In this document: positions 1 through 5,780 of the stretch, one piece after another | How the letters are laid out: each line of letters starts with the position of its first letter | Numbering within the stretch: position 1 is the stretch's first letter | From: Tannerella sp. | GTDB taxonomy: Bacteria; Bacteroidota; Bacteroidia; Bacteroidales; Tannerellaceae | Length of the DNA: 6,808 bases | Reading direction: 5' to 3' | Assembly: GCA_031282485.1 (NCBI GenBank) | Contig: JAITDQ010000237.1 | Coordinates: 1-6,808 of the forward strand | Position numbers and translations under genes: made by a program | The notes under the pieces: generated by a model | Told to the model about the DNA's origin: nothing | The model's database searches: none | What the model saw: the letters and a program-made list of their open reading frames with translations, nothing else

Positions 1-129
1 CGTGAAATGTTATACCGCAATATAAAACACGACTACATCTCCCGCCCCGGCGCACACAACGCCAGTTACTGGAGTAATTCCATTGAATACCAGCTTTTGT
101 TTTTCAACAGCTTCTTCCAAACGAAATAG
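1..129 (+). CDS. C-terminal fragment of putative esterase (PF00756-like alpha/beta hydrolase)
   Basis: This frame is open from the left edge to a TAG at 127-129 and gives 42 residues, so only the C-terminus of the gene is in the window. The visible part contains ISRPGAHNASYW followed by SNSIEYQLLFFNSFF. In putative esterases of the enterochelin/feruloyl-esterase type (PF00756), a G-[AG]-H-x-[WA]-x-[YF]-W motif close to the C-terminus carries the catalytic histidine of the Ser-His-Asp triad, and a final helix then ends the protein. Here that His would be codon 19 (positions 55-57). The nucleophile elbow and signal peptide lie outside the window, so substrate and location cannot be judged. In Bacteroidota such enzymes often deacylate plant or host polysaccharides. 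The gene converges with the minus-strand block, with 21 bp between stops, so it is probably not part of that block's operon. Confidence 0.75.
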   Translation, partial: REMLYRNIKHDYISRPGAHNASYWSNSIEYQLLFFNSFFQTK

Positions 130-150
130 AAGTTTGGCAGGCGGCAGTTG

Positions 151-1506
151 TTATCGCTTTTTATTAAAAAAATCCGTTACACTTGATGGATTCATCATAT
201 CTAATCCTGACAGGACTTCCTTTTTTGTTTTTATTGCTTCGTCGAATAACTTGTTTGCATGGCGGGGAGTCTCTTCGAGCAAATAAGGCTTTTCGCCCAA
301 TGCAATCGTAAAAAACAAAGGGGCTGTACTTAATTCGGGCGGATATCCATCCTCGCTCTTTATGCCGGGGAAATACAAATAAACTACTTTCGATGGCGGT
401 TCAAATTGTATGCAACGGGATAGGGCGCCGATTTCTTCGCCTTCATGATAGGTGAATAATATTTTTTTATTTTCATCAATCGTGAAATTTTGATAGTTGT
501 TTTCGTAATTTTCCGGGTCAATGAAAAACAATTGTAATCCTATGAAAAATTCCATGAATCGTTCGGTTTGACGATTATCTGCCGTCAGTTTATACGTGTT
601 TTTCCAGCTAATTTCAAATACTCCCGAATCGATTTTAGAAACGTTTTTAATAGACAGTCCGATTTTGTTTTCGTCATCCGTTACCGGCGTAGCATCCGGT
701 ATTTTATCCAGGAAAGCGATCGCCGTTCCGGGTGCATTTTTTGATCTGATCAAATCGTTGGCTTGCAGGATAACCGACTGTGCTTTTTCATAGAGCGAAT
801 CTTCCGGTGTAATTCGTTTCAAACGGTTGGCAGCATCTTCGTAGCGTCCCTTCTCAATATCTTTTTCCGACGAACGGATTATCTCTGCCGGCGTTTTCAT
901 CGTGTCCATGATCTCAATCGTAGCTGCTACCGTCAACAGGTATAAAAACAGACTTGGTATCCACCAGCCCAATACTTTCAGGCGAGTAGGCCTGCTGCTC
1001 CATCTCAACACCAGATTGGGTTTAATCAGGCCGGTAACAAGTATTGCCGACAAAACCGGGAAAAGTAAAGCGGCCATACCCCGGTATATATTTTCTATTG
1101 TTTCCATCGAGCGGATAAACGTATGTAAATCTATCGAACAAAGGCTTGGCGACAGGATGAGGAAAAACCAGGAAAGTAAATATATCCATCTTTCCCGTTT
1201 ATCTATTGTTTCGACAGGCGCGGAATATTTACCGGAAATACCCGGACGACTTTTCTTCATATTTGTCGGTTGCCTGCGTATCGAATAGTTACCTGTAACA
1301 TTTTCCGTCAACGTCATTCGGCCGGGAACCAGATGTACCGCCCATACCGACCTGCATTTACCGCACATCACTACATTATCTCCGATTCCGTTCTCTCTTG
1401 CGAGGCGAACCCCTTTCTCGAAAACGATCGGATTGCCACACTCCAAACAATTTGCTTTCTGATTTAAAAGCATGTTTCCCAATGAATCTCCATTTCCAAT
1501 AAACAT
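151..1506 (-). CDS. Zinc-ribbon membrane protein of unknown function, 451 aa
   Basis: I do not recognise this family. The N-terminus has two CxxC knuckles, C20-x2-C23 and C48-x2-C51, with the spacing of a zinc ribbon. Three hydrophobic segments follow at about residues 107-125, 140-161 and 178-200. Basic residues cluster before the first (K103, R104, R106) and between the second and third (K162, R168, R172, R175, K177). By the positive-inside rule the ribbon is cytoplasmic and residues 201-451 are periplasmic. Residues 205-256 look helical and TPR-like (DIEKGRYEDAANRLKRI); residues 270-420 look beta-rich. The start at 1506 is supported by an AGAGGAGG Shine-Dalgarno nine bases upstream. The gene follows the LRR lipoprotein gene by 18 bp, so the two are probably co-transcribed. 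The ribbon could bind nucleic acid or protein and the periplasmic half could sense or assemble surface components; both are inference. The sequence looks more AT-rich than the LRR gene next to it. Confidence 0.8.
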   Translation of the reverse strand: MFIGNGDSLGNMLLNQKANCLECGNPIVFEKGVRLARENGIGDNVVMCGKCRSVWAVHLVPGRMTLTENVTGNYSIRRQPTNMKKSRPGISGKYSAPVETIDKRERWIYLLSWFFLILSPSLCSIDLHTFIRSMETIENIYRGMAALLFPVLSAILVTGLIKPNLVLRWSSRPTRLKVLGWWIPSLFLYLLTVAATIEIMDTMKTPAEIIRSSEKDIEKGRYEDAANRLKRITPEDSLYEKAQSVILQANDLIRSKNAPGTAIAFLDKIPDATPVTDDENKIGLSIKNVSKIDSGVFEISWKNTYKLTADNRQTERFMEFFIGLQLFFIDPENYENNYQNFTIDENKKILFTYHEGEEIGALSRCIQFEPPSKVVYLYFPGIKSEDGYPPELSTAPLFFTIALGEKPYLLEETPRHANKLFDEAIKTKKEVLSGLDMMNPSSVTDFFNKKR

Positions 1507-1515
1507 AACGGCTGT

Positions 1516-1523
1516 CCTCCTCT
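1516..1523 (-). promoter_or_regulatory. Strong Shine-Dalgarno sequence AGAGGAGG
   Basis: Read on the minus strand, AGAGGAGG ends nine bases before the ATG at 1506-1504. It lies in the 18-bp gap after the TAA of the LRR gene. Bacteroidota genes commonly lack Shine-Dalgarno sequences, and the other two starts in this window (3285 and 5774) have AT-rich leaders without one. The motif therefore fixes the start of the zinc-ribbon membrane protein and suggests re-initiation or strong independent loading of the second cistron. Confidence 0.7.
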
Positions 1524-1524
1524 A

Positions 1525-3285
1525 TTATTTTTTACGCGCTTCGTTGACAATTTTTCTGGCGGTATTGTAATCTTCGCGGTCGATCACGCGACTGAAATTG
1601 CTTTGGAGTATACCTACATCGTCGTAAGAAGCGTTGTCCGTGACGATCCACACGGCTGCCTGCATGACCGGATAGGAATAATTTCCTTTTCTCAGGAGCG
1701 TGATGACTTTCGACAGCAGGTTGTTTGCCGGACGTTGCGCTACGCCGAAACGGTTGTCGCTGTCGGGGATATCGCGGTGCATGTTCATGCAGGCGGTGTT
1801 GACGTGAAGGGTCGTGTTTTCCTTCGGATCCAGTTCGATGCTGTAGTGATCGGTGATGACCATGTTCTGAACGCTGCCGGAACGGGCAGATAAATAGGTG
1901 CCCGGAGGTATGCTCAGTTTCAGCTTTTCGTCCGACAGGTTGGTGAGGCTGATGACGGACGACTGTATGCTGCTGCCGTTTGCCGAAAAGTCGACCCATT
2001 TTCGACTGACGGCTTCTATCAGGGTCATTTCCTTTGGCGGGAAGCGGTTCTCCTGTATATTGATACTTGTATAGACGCTTTTTGCGTTTCTGTTCAGTTC
2101 GGTCAGTACGTTATTGTTGCAAAAGAGTTCCGTTAACGCGCTGTTTTTGCTTACATCCAGACGGGTTAGCTGATTATGGCTGCAATCCAGTTTTTTTAAT
2201 GTCGCAATTTCGCCTGTATGCAGGGTTGTCAGCCGGTTGTGGTCGCAGTTTAATTCCTTCAGCGCCGGATTCCGGCTTACATCCAGTCCGGTCAGTTGGT
2301 TGGCCGGGCAATGAAGGGTTTCCAGTGAATGGAGGTCGTTTACGTCTAATCGGGTCAACCGGTTGTTGGAACAGAAGAGAACTTTCAGCGAATGGAGGCC
2401 GCTCACGTCCAGCCCGGTCAGTTGATTGCCGTAGCACAGGAGGGATTTCAACGACTTGAGGCCGCTTACGTTCAGTCCGGTCAGTTGATTGCCGTGGCAG
2501 TTAAGGGAATCCAGCGACTTGAGGTTGCTCGCGTCTAATTGGGTCAGTTGGTTGTTGGAGCAATCCAGTATCGACAGCGCCATTTTCTTCCCGACGTCCT
2601 TCCCGGCGTCCGGCGATCCGGTATCCGGTGATCCGGCGTCAGGCGGTGTCATTTTCTTCCCGGTGTCCCGCGGCCGTTTGCCATGGGGAAGAAACTTCAT
2701 CCAGATGGGTTCTTTGTCCCGGCCGTGGAGGGAATCCGTGGAGTTGGGGCTGTTTACGTCTAACCGGGTCAGTTGGTTGTCGGAGCAATCCAGTATCGAC
2801 AGTGCCATATTCTTGCTGATGTCCAGCGTTGTCAAGCGGTTTTGATTACACCGCAGAACCGTCAATACGCTGTTTCTCCTTACGTTCAGCGATGTGAGAC
2901 TGCTTTTGTTACATTCGAACAGGGTCACGTCGCCGCGGACGGTTACCCTGTGGTTTCCCGGTGTGCTGTAAGTATGATTAAAGGTATGGACGGCGCCGTT
3001 TCCTTCGAAACGATCCTTTTTCCAGTCGCCCCATGCAATTTCCACTTCCTTTCCTTCTTCCGCGCACAGGAGGATTTCGCCCTGACCGGTTTCCCACGTA
3101 AAGGTAATCACATTGCCGTCTTTTACGCGATCCGGGATGCAGGACGACAGCAACCACAGCCATAACCCGACAACAGACAGCAGGAATGTCATCCTGCCGC
3201 AAAATCTCCCCGGTTTCTTCCGGGATTCGCCTCTTCCTGCGCTTGAACCGGCACATTCGTTACTTGTTTTCAAATACGTTTCCAT
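1525..3285 (-). CDS. Cysteine-ladder leucine-rich-repeat lipoprotein, 586 aa
   Basis: Probably an exported lipoprotein with a protein-binding LRR solenoid. A hydrophobic stretch at residues 33-47 ends in a lipobox LSSC with C49 as the lipidation site; basic residues K23, K24, R27 and R31 precede it, which favours the start at M1 over M32. Residues 57-117 form a PKD-like beta domain (IAWGDW, then HTYSTPGNHRVTVRG). Residues 118-412 hold about eleven 21-residue repeats of the form LxxLxCxxNQLTxLDVSxxxx. The Cys recurs at one position per repeat, as in the cysteine ladder of Listeria internalin J. Residues 180-235 interrupt the array with a Pro/Asp/Gly/Lys-rich insert. Residues about 430-586 form a separate C-terminal domain I cannot name, with TACMNMHRDIP and MQAAVWIVTDNA as its most distinctive stretches. 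It heads a two-gene unit with the zinc-ribbon protein 18 bp downstream. A role in adhesion or binding of host or substrate protein is inferred from the LRR type. Confidence 0.9.
   Translation of the reverse strand: METYLKTSNECAGSSAGRGESRKKPGRFCGRMTFLLSVVGLWLWLLSSCIPDRVKDGNVITFTWETGQGEILLCAEEGKEVEIAWGDWKKDRFEGNGAVHTFNHTYSTPGNHRVTVRGDVTLFECNKSSLTSLNVRRNSVLTVLRCNQNRLTTLDISKNMALSILDCSDNQLTRLDVNSPNSTDSLHGRDKEPIWMKFLPHGKRPRDTGKKMTPPDAGSPDTGSPDAGKDVGKKMALSILDCSNNQLTQLDASNLKSLDSLNCHGNQLTGLNVSGLKSLKSLLCYGNQLTGLDVSGLHSLKVLFCSNNRLTRLDVNDLHSLETLHCPANQLTGLDVSRNPALKELNCDHNRLTTLHTGEIATLKKLDCSHNQLTRLDVSKNSALTELFCNNNVLTELNRNAKSVYTSINIQENRFPPKEMTLIEAVSRKWVDFSANGSSIQSSVISLTNLSDEKLKLSIPPGTYLSARSGSVQNMVITDHYSIELDPKENTTLHVNTACMNMHRDIPDSDNRFGVAQRPANNLLSKVITLLRKGNYSYPVMQAAVWIVTDNASYDDVGILQSNFSRVIDREDYNTARKIVNEARKK
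2050..2934 (-). repeat. Tandem 63-bp coding repeats (21-residue LRRs)
   Basis: The central part of the LRR gene is made of about eleven 63-bp units, each encoding LxxLxCxxNxLTxLDVxxxxx. On the plus strand the recurring core is similar to GGTCAGTTGATTGCCG. Units in the middle are more alike at the DNA level than the outer ones, which suggests expansion by unequal recombination or replication slippage. The regular period is broken once, by the insert at 2581-2748. Confidence 0.85.
2531..2808 (-). repeat. Near-identical 53-bp direct repeats, 225 bp apart, flanking the LRR insert
   Basis: Positions 2531-2583 and 2756-2808 match at 48 of 53 bases by eye and encode almost the same peptide (KxMALSILDCSxNQLTxLDxx). 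They bracket the non-LRR insert at 2581-2748. The 225-bp offset is 75 codons, so recombination between the two copies would delete or duplicate the insert without a frameshift. The insert also carries three 15-bp units at 2605-2619, 2620-2634 and 2635-2649, encoding an SPDTG-type linker, and the 13-base word CATTTTCTTCCCG at both 2581 and 2650. Confidence 0.8.
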
Positions 3286-3323
3286 AATTTACTGTTTATT
3301 TATAAAATTGTTCTGTTATGCTT

Positions 3324-3352
3324 CAAAATAAATCGAAATATGAGCATACAAA
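3324..3352 (-). promoter_or_regulatory. Possible promoter of the LRR lipoprotein gene
   Basis: Read on the minus strand, TTTG (3352-3349) is followed after 17 bases by TTATTTTG (3331-3324), one mismatch from the Bacteroidota -7 element TAnnTTTG. The usual spacing is 19-21 bases, so the match is imperfect. It lies about 40 bases before the ATG at 3285, in an AT-rich leader without a Shine-Dalgarno sequence. The location is sensible but the motif is weak. Confidence 0.25.
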
Positions 3353-3379
3353 AAAACAACAAAAAAACGCTTTGTAATA

Positions 3380-3400
3380 CCCCAAAAGTGGGGGTTTTTT
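3380..3400 (+). terminator. Possible rho-independent terminator, plus-strand orientation
   Basis: CCCCA (3380-3384), loop AAAG and TGGGG (3389-3393) form a 5-bp GC-rich stem, followed by one G and six Ts (3395-3400). In the plus direction this resembles a short intrinsic terminator, although no plus-strand gene ends nearby. In the minus direction, which is that of the flanking genes, no T-run directly follows the stem; TATTAC follows instead and a run of Ts begins about 13 bases further on. It could act as a weak terminator or attenuator in the leader of the LRR gene. Confidence 0.3.
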
Positions 3401-3454
3401 CCGGTTACGAGCGTAACTTTGGCATTTCCGTTTCCGTTTATCTCAGTTACGGGT

Positions 3455-3491
3455 GTAACCGGGCATTTCCATTTTTGTTTGTCCCGGTTAC
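3455..3491. repeat. 9-bp inverted repeat between palindromes 2 and 3
   Basis: GTAACCGGG (3455-3463) and CCCGGTTAC (3483-3491) are perfectly complementary across a 19-base interval. The arms consist of the right half of palindrome 2 and the left half of palindrome 3, each extended outward. In RNA this would form a stable hairpin on either strand. Confidence 0.8.
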
Positions 3492-3504
3492 GGGCGTAAC
3501 TTTG
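3474..3504 (+). promoter_or_regulatory. Candidate Bacteroidota-type promoter inside the array, plus strand
   Basis: TTTG (3474-3477), 19 bases, then TAACTTTG (3497-3504) match the Bacteroidota primary-sigma consensus TTTG-N19-21-TAnnTTTG exactly. The -7 motif is formed by the right end of palindrome 3 plus the following TTTG. Copies 1 and 4 also have TAACTTTG, but without a TTTG at the right distance. A transcript from here would run antisense into the 3' end of the M64 peptidase gene. The short motif could occur by chance. Confidence 0.3.
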
Positions 3505-3579
3505 GCATTTCCGTTTTCATTTGCCTCAGTTACGGGTGTAACTTTGGTATTTCCGTTTCCGTTTATCTCAGTTACGGAT

Positions 3580-3616
3580 GTAACCGGGCATTCCCGTTTC
3601 CGTTTACCCCGGTTAC
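3580..3616. repeat. 9-bp inverted repeat between palindromes 5 and 6
   Basis: GTAACCGGG (3580-3588) and CCCGGTTAC (3608-3616) repeat the arrangement seen between palindromes 2 and 3, again with a 19-base interval but a changed interval sequence. The arms are fully conserved although the loop has diverged in several bases. Confidence 0.8.
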
Positions 3617-3665
3617 GAGCGTAACTGACTTTTTCTCCGGTGAAAGTTCGGCACATGCCGTATGT

Positions 3666-5774
3666 TTATTTCTTCCGGCGGATGTCTTTGATGTCCATTA
3701 TGACAGGCGACGCTAAAGGAATGAACTCTTTATCACTCCGTCCCGAACGTACCGCTGCGGGATATTCGGGAACGACATCGTCCTCTATGAATTGCGCGAA
3801 AGAATAGTCAAGCCCGGCCAGCTTTTTGAGGCGACGTACCTGTGCCCAGCGGCTCGGAGCGTTGAAATAAAGTACATTGTCGTTCATGCAACTGTTCTGT
3901 TCCGGCCTCCAGACGCCTTTCCCGTACAGGCATGCACCTTCGAACGTGCCGACCATACTGTATTTGGGGTTATTGGCAAAACCGCTCCATGAGGTCTGCA
4001 AAATATCTCCGTAGAAATCGATGTTTTCGCACCAGCCGTATGTATTTTTGAAATAGAGATATTCGTCTTTTTCTTCATCGGGTATTGTTTCGTTTCGGAA
4101 ATAAACGTATTCATCCATCAGTTTTGCAAAGCCGTGGCCTCCCGCTTCGTGGACGACTACTTCCTTGAAATTACTGCCTGCCGGACACATACTGATTGAA
4201 AAGCCGTTCCCGAAATCGGTAACGCTGTTTCCTGCATACCCCATCATGCAAGTACCTGCATATATGTACGCATTGATAGGCATGATAACCGTTATGTCGT
4301 TGAGGTCGGCAGTTTCCAAGTCGGAAATTTCGTCGAGATATTCGATAACTGTCCATGTGTTGCTGCTAATCCCGGTTGAGCCGTATCCTTCCCAGGTCGC
4401 TTCAAATTTTGTATCGACCTTCTTGTAGGGCGATTCTACGCTGATACCCTCCTCGTTGGAGACGGCTACTACCATATATACATTAAAATACTCCCGGTAA
4501 ACGGTGTAAGGATAAACCGAGAGGAAATATTCGGTAGCCGCCCGCATGTCCCGTTCGTATTTTCCCGTGCCTTTGACCATATCTTCGGATGTATAACCGT
4601 CGCCCAGCATCACCAGGTTCACACCCTGTCCGACGGTCGCGCTTTGCAGTTTTACCACATCCCTGTCGGAATAGAGCTTGGGCACATATCCGTTTTGGAT
4701 GACCGTGACGCTTTCGCTCAGGCCTCCGGCGGAGATGTTGATCGTAGCCCGGCGCGGATTGCTGTCCATGTTGTCGGATACCGAGATGTTCAGTTGGGTA
4801 TCCGTTTTATCAATAGTAAGCCAGTCTCCGGTTTTGATAACGCTGTATACCCACGAAATCTGGTCGGTGGTGACGATAATGGCGTCGCCGGACGATTCGT
4901 CGGGCAGGTTCACCTCCGGGACGGAGACGGCGAGGTAACGGCTTTCGGTGTTCCATTCCCAGTTGCCGACGGTGACGGTGGGGGCATCCCCGTCCGCCGA
5001 TACGGACATCATTGCATTGAGCGTAAAGAGGCTGTTCTTTGATGCGTCGAAGCCTTTCACAAGCGAAGAGATATCGTTTGTCACGTTTACGGTGTTCCCG
5101 TCTTCAAATTCGACGTTTAAGTTAAGATTCTGCCTTGCGGACGTTTCGAAGCCCAGCAGACTTATCATCGCGGTAGCGTAGAAGCCGTTTTGGGACAGTG
5201 AAAAATAGACGGTCGAAGAGTTGGAAAGCACACCCGTTTGCAGATTCACCTCCGCCGCCACGCCTTCCAGCGACGCGCGAATCGCCTTTACCCGGCTTAT
5301 CATCGCAACGGGTTTAATGGCAAACGACAGTTTCAGACTTCCGGTTCGGCGGATCATCAGTGCCGTGTGCGGCGTATCCTGATCCTGTTCCGTGCGCACT
5401 TTCCCGCAGGAAGAGAAAAACTGTCCCGGATTAGCGGCAATTCCGCCGGTGGTGTTACCGGCCGAGGTAACGGTCGCCCTGTCGTTGGAGATTTGGATAT
5501 GTTCCGCATCGTTGTACACAAATAGCGTCACATCTCCGGGTTCCACAACGAGGTTATTGGTTGTCCCGCTGAGATTGTCGAACTCCCGGATAAATCCCGA
5601 AGGAGAAACGGCGCGTGCCCGGTACGTCGAAATTGCTGCGTTTTCGTTATTTACCCATTCTGTTGTCAGGATGATGCCGCCTTCGTCCGGATGCAACGTC
5701 CGAAAATTATCGTCCGTGCATCCGGTGAAAGCGATTATCAGGATGACAAGGAGAATATGTCTGACCTTGTCCAT
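3666..5774 (-). CDS. Surface lipoprotein with fimbrillin-like, BACON and M64 metallopeptidase domains, 702 aa
   Basis: Probable zinc peptidase anchored at the cell surface. Residues 1-19 are a lipoprotein signal (basic MDKVR, hydrophobic core, lipobox FTGC with C19). TDD follows the Cys, resembling the acidic Bacteroidota lipoprotein export signal for surface display. Residues about 25-262 resemble DUF5119/FimB-Mfa2-type fimbrillin-associated domains (HPDEGGIILTTEW near the start, VVEPGDVTLFVYN, LKLSFAIKP). Residues about 297-361 are a BACON domain, ending RRATINISAG and VTVIQNG. Residues about 365-670 are the M64 (IgA-peptidase-like) domain: NLVMLGDGYT, then VVHEAGGHGFAKLMDEY with H542, E543, H547 and D554-E555, then GVWRPEQNSCMNDN and FNAPSRWAQVRRL. 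The metal motif reads HExxxH, one residue longer than the usual HExxH. The gene starts 6 bp after the stop of the upstream beta-rich protein gene, so the two are very likely co-transcribed. IgA cleavage should not be assumed; the substrate is unknown. Confidence 0.92.
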   Translation of the reverse strand: MDKVRHILLVILIIAFTGCTDDNFRTLHPDEGGIILTTEWVNNENAAISTYRARAVSPSGFIREFDNLSGTTNNLVVEPGDVTLFVYNDAEHIQISNDRATVTSAGNTTGGIAANPGQFFSSCGKVRTEQDQDTPHTALMIRRTGSLKLSFAIKPVAMISRVKAIRASLEGVAAEVNLQTGVLSNSSTVYFSLSQNGFYATAMISLLGFETSARQNLNLNVEFEDGNTVNVTNDISSLVKGFDASKNSLFTLNAMMSVSADGDAPTVTVGNWEWNTESRYLAVSVPEVNLPDESSGDAIIVTTDQISWVYSVIKTGDWLTIDKTDTQLNISVSDNMDSNPRRATINISAGGLSESVTVIQNGYVPKLYSDRDVVKLQSATVGQGVNLVMLGDGYTSEDMVKGTGKYERDMRAATEYFLSVYPYTVYREYFNVYMVVAVSNEEGISVESPYKKVDTKFEATWEGYGSTGISSNTWTVIEYLDEISDLETADLNDITVIMPINAYIYAGTCMMGYAGNSVTDFGNGFSISMCPAGSNFKEVVVHEAGGHGFAKLMDEYVYFRNETIPDEEKDEYLYFKNTYGWCENIDFYGDILQTSWSGFANNPKYSMVGTFEGACLYGKGVWRPEQNSCMNDNVLYFNAPSRWAQVRRLKKLAGLDYSFAQFIEDDVVPEYPAAVRSGRSDKEFIPLASPVIMDIKDIRRKK

Positions 5775-5780
5775 GGTAAA

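Larger units (their letters stand above)
3404..3625. repeat. Array of six phased palindromes GTTACGnnYGTAAC
   Basis: Six 14-bp imperfect palindromes start at 3404, 3446, 3487, 3529, 3571 and 3612, with steps of 42, 41, 42, 42 and 41 bp. Copies 1 and 6 (GTTACGAGCGTAAC) and copy 3 (GTTACGGGCGTAAC) have 6-bp arms; copies 2, 4 and 5 have a T at the tenth base and 5-bp arms. The intervals are related and of two classes. X (after copies 1, 3, 4) runs from TTTGG to TCTCA and contains TATTTCCGTTTCC-like sequence. Y (after copies 2, 5) runs from CGGGCATT to CCCG. Order is X Y X X Y. The array fills most of the gap between the M64 peptidase gene and the LRR gene. The 42-bp period is close to four helical turns. 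Function unknown: operator array, RNA hairpins or recombination sites are possible. Confidence 0.9.

Noticed and set aside
117..137. Hairpin CCAAAC-9-GTTTGG as a bidirectional terminator between convergent genes
   Set aside because: The 6-bp stem is real and lies at the esterase stop codon, but no T-run follows it on either strand.
1532..1999. Minus-strand ORF of 155 aa inside the LRR gene
   Set aside because: An alternative frame of the C-terminal domain; rich in Arg, His and Gln as expected for a shifted frame, with no domain pattern.
3404..3625. CRISPR array
   Set aside because: The conserved unit is only a 14-bp palindrome and the intervals are themselves related (two classes sharing CATTTCC and CGTTT words), unlike unique spacers. 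No cas gene is visible.
3447..3656. Small minus-strand ORF of 69 aa with VTPVTxxNxNGN repeats
   Set aside because: It arises because the palindrome array has a period near 42. The 41-bp steps shift the repeat frame, so the repeated peptide is lost at both ends, and the plus-strand 94-aa ORF (3340-3624) over the same DNA is equally open.
3649..3660. Palindrome CGGCACATGCCG as terminator of the M64 peptidase gene
   Set aside because: It lies five bases past the stop codon, but the stem is only 4-5 bp and no T-run follows on the minus strand.
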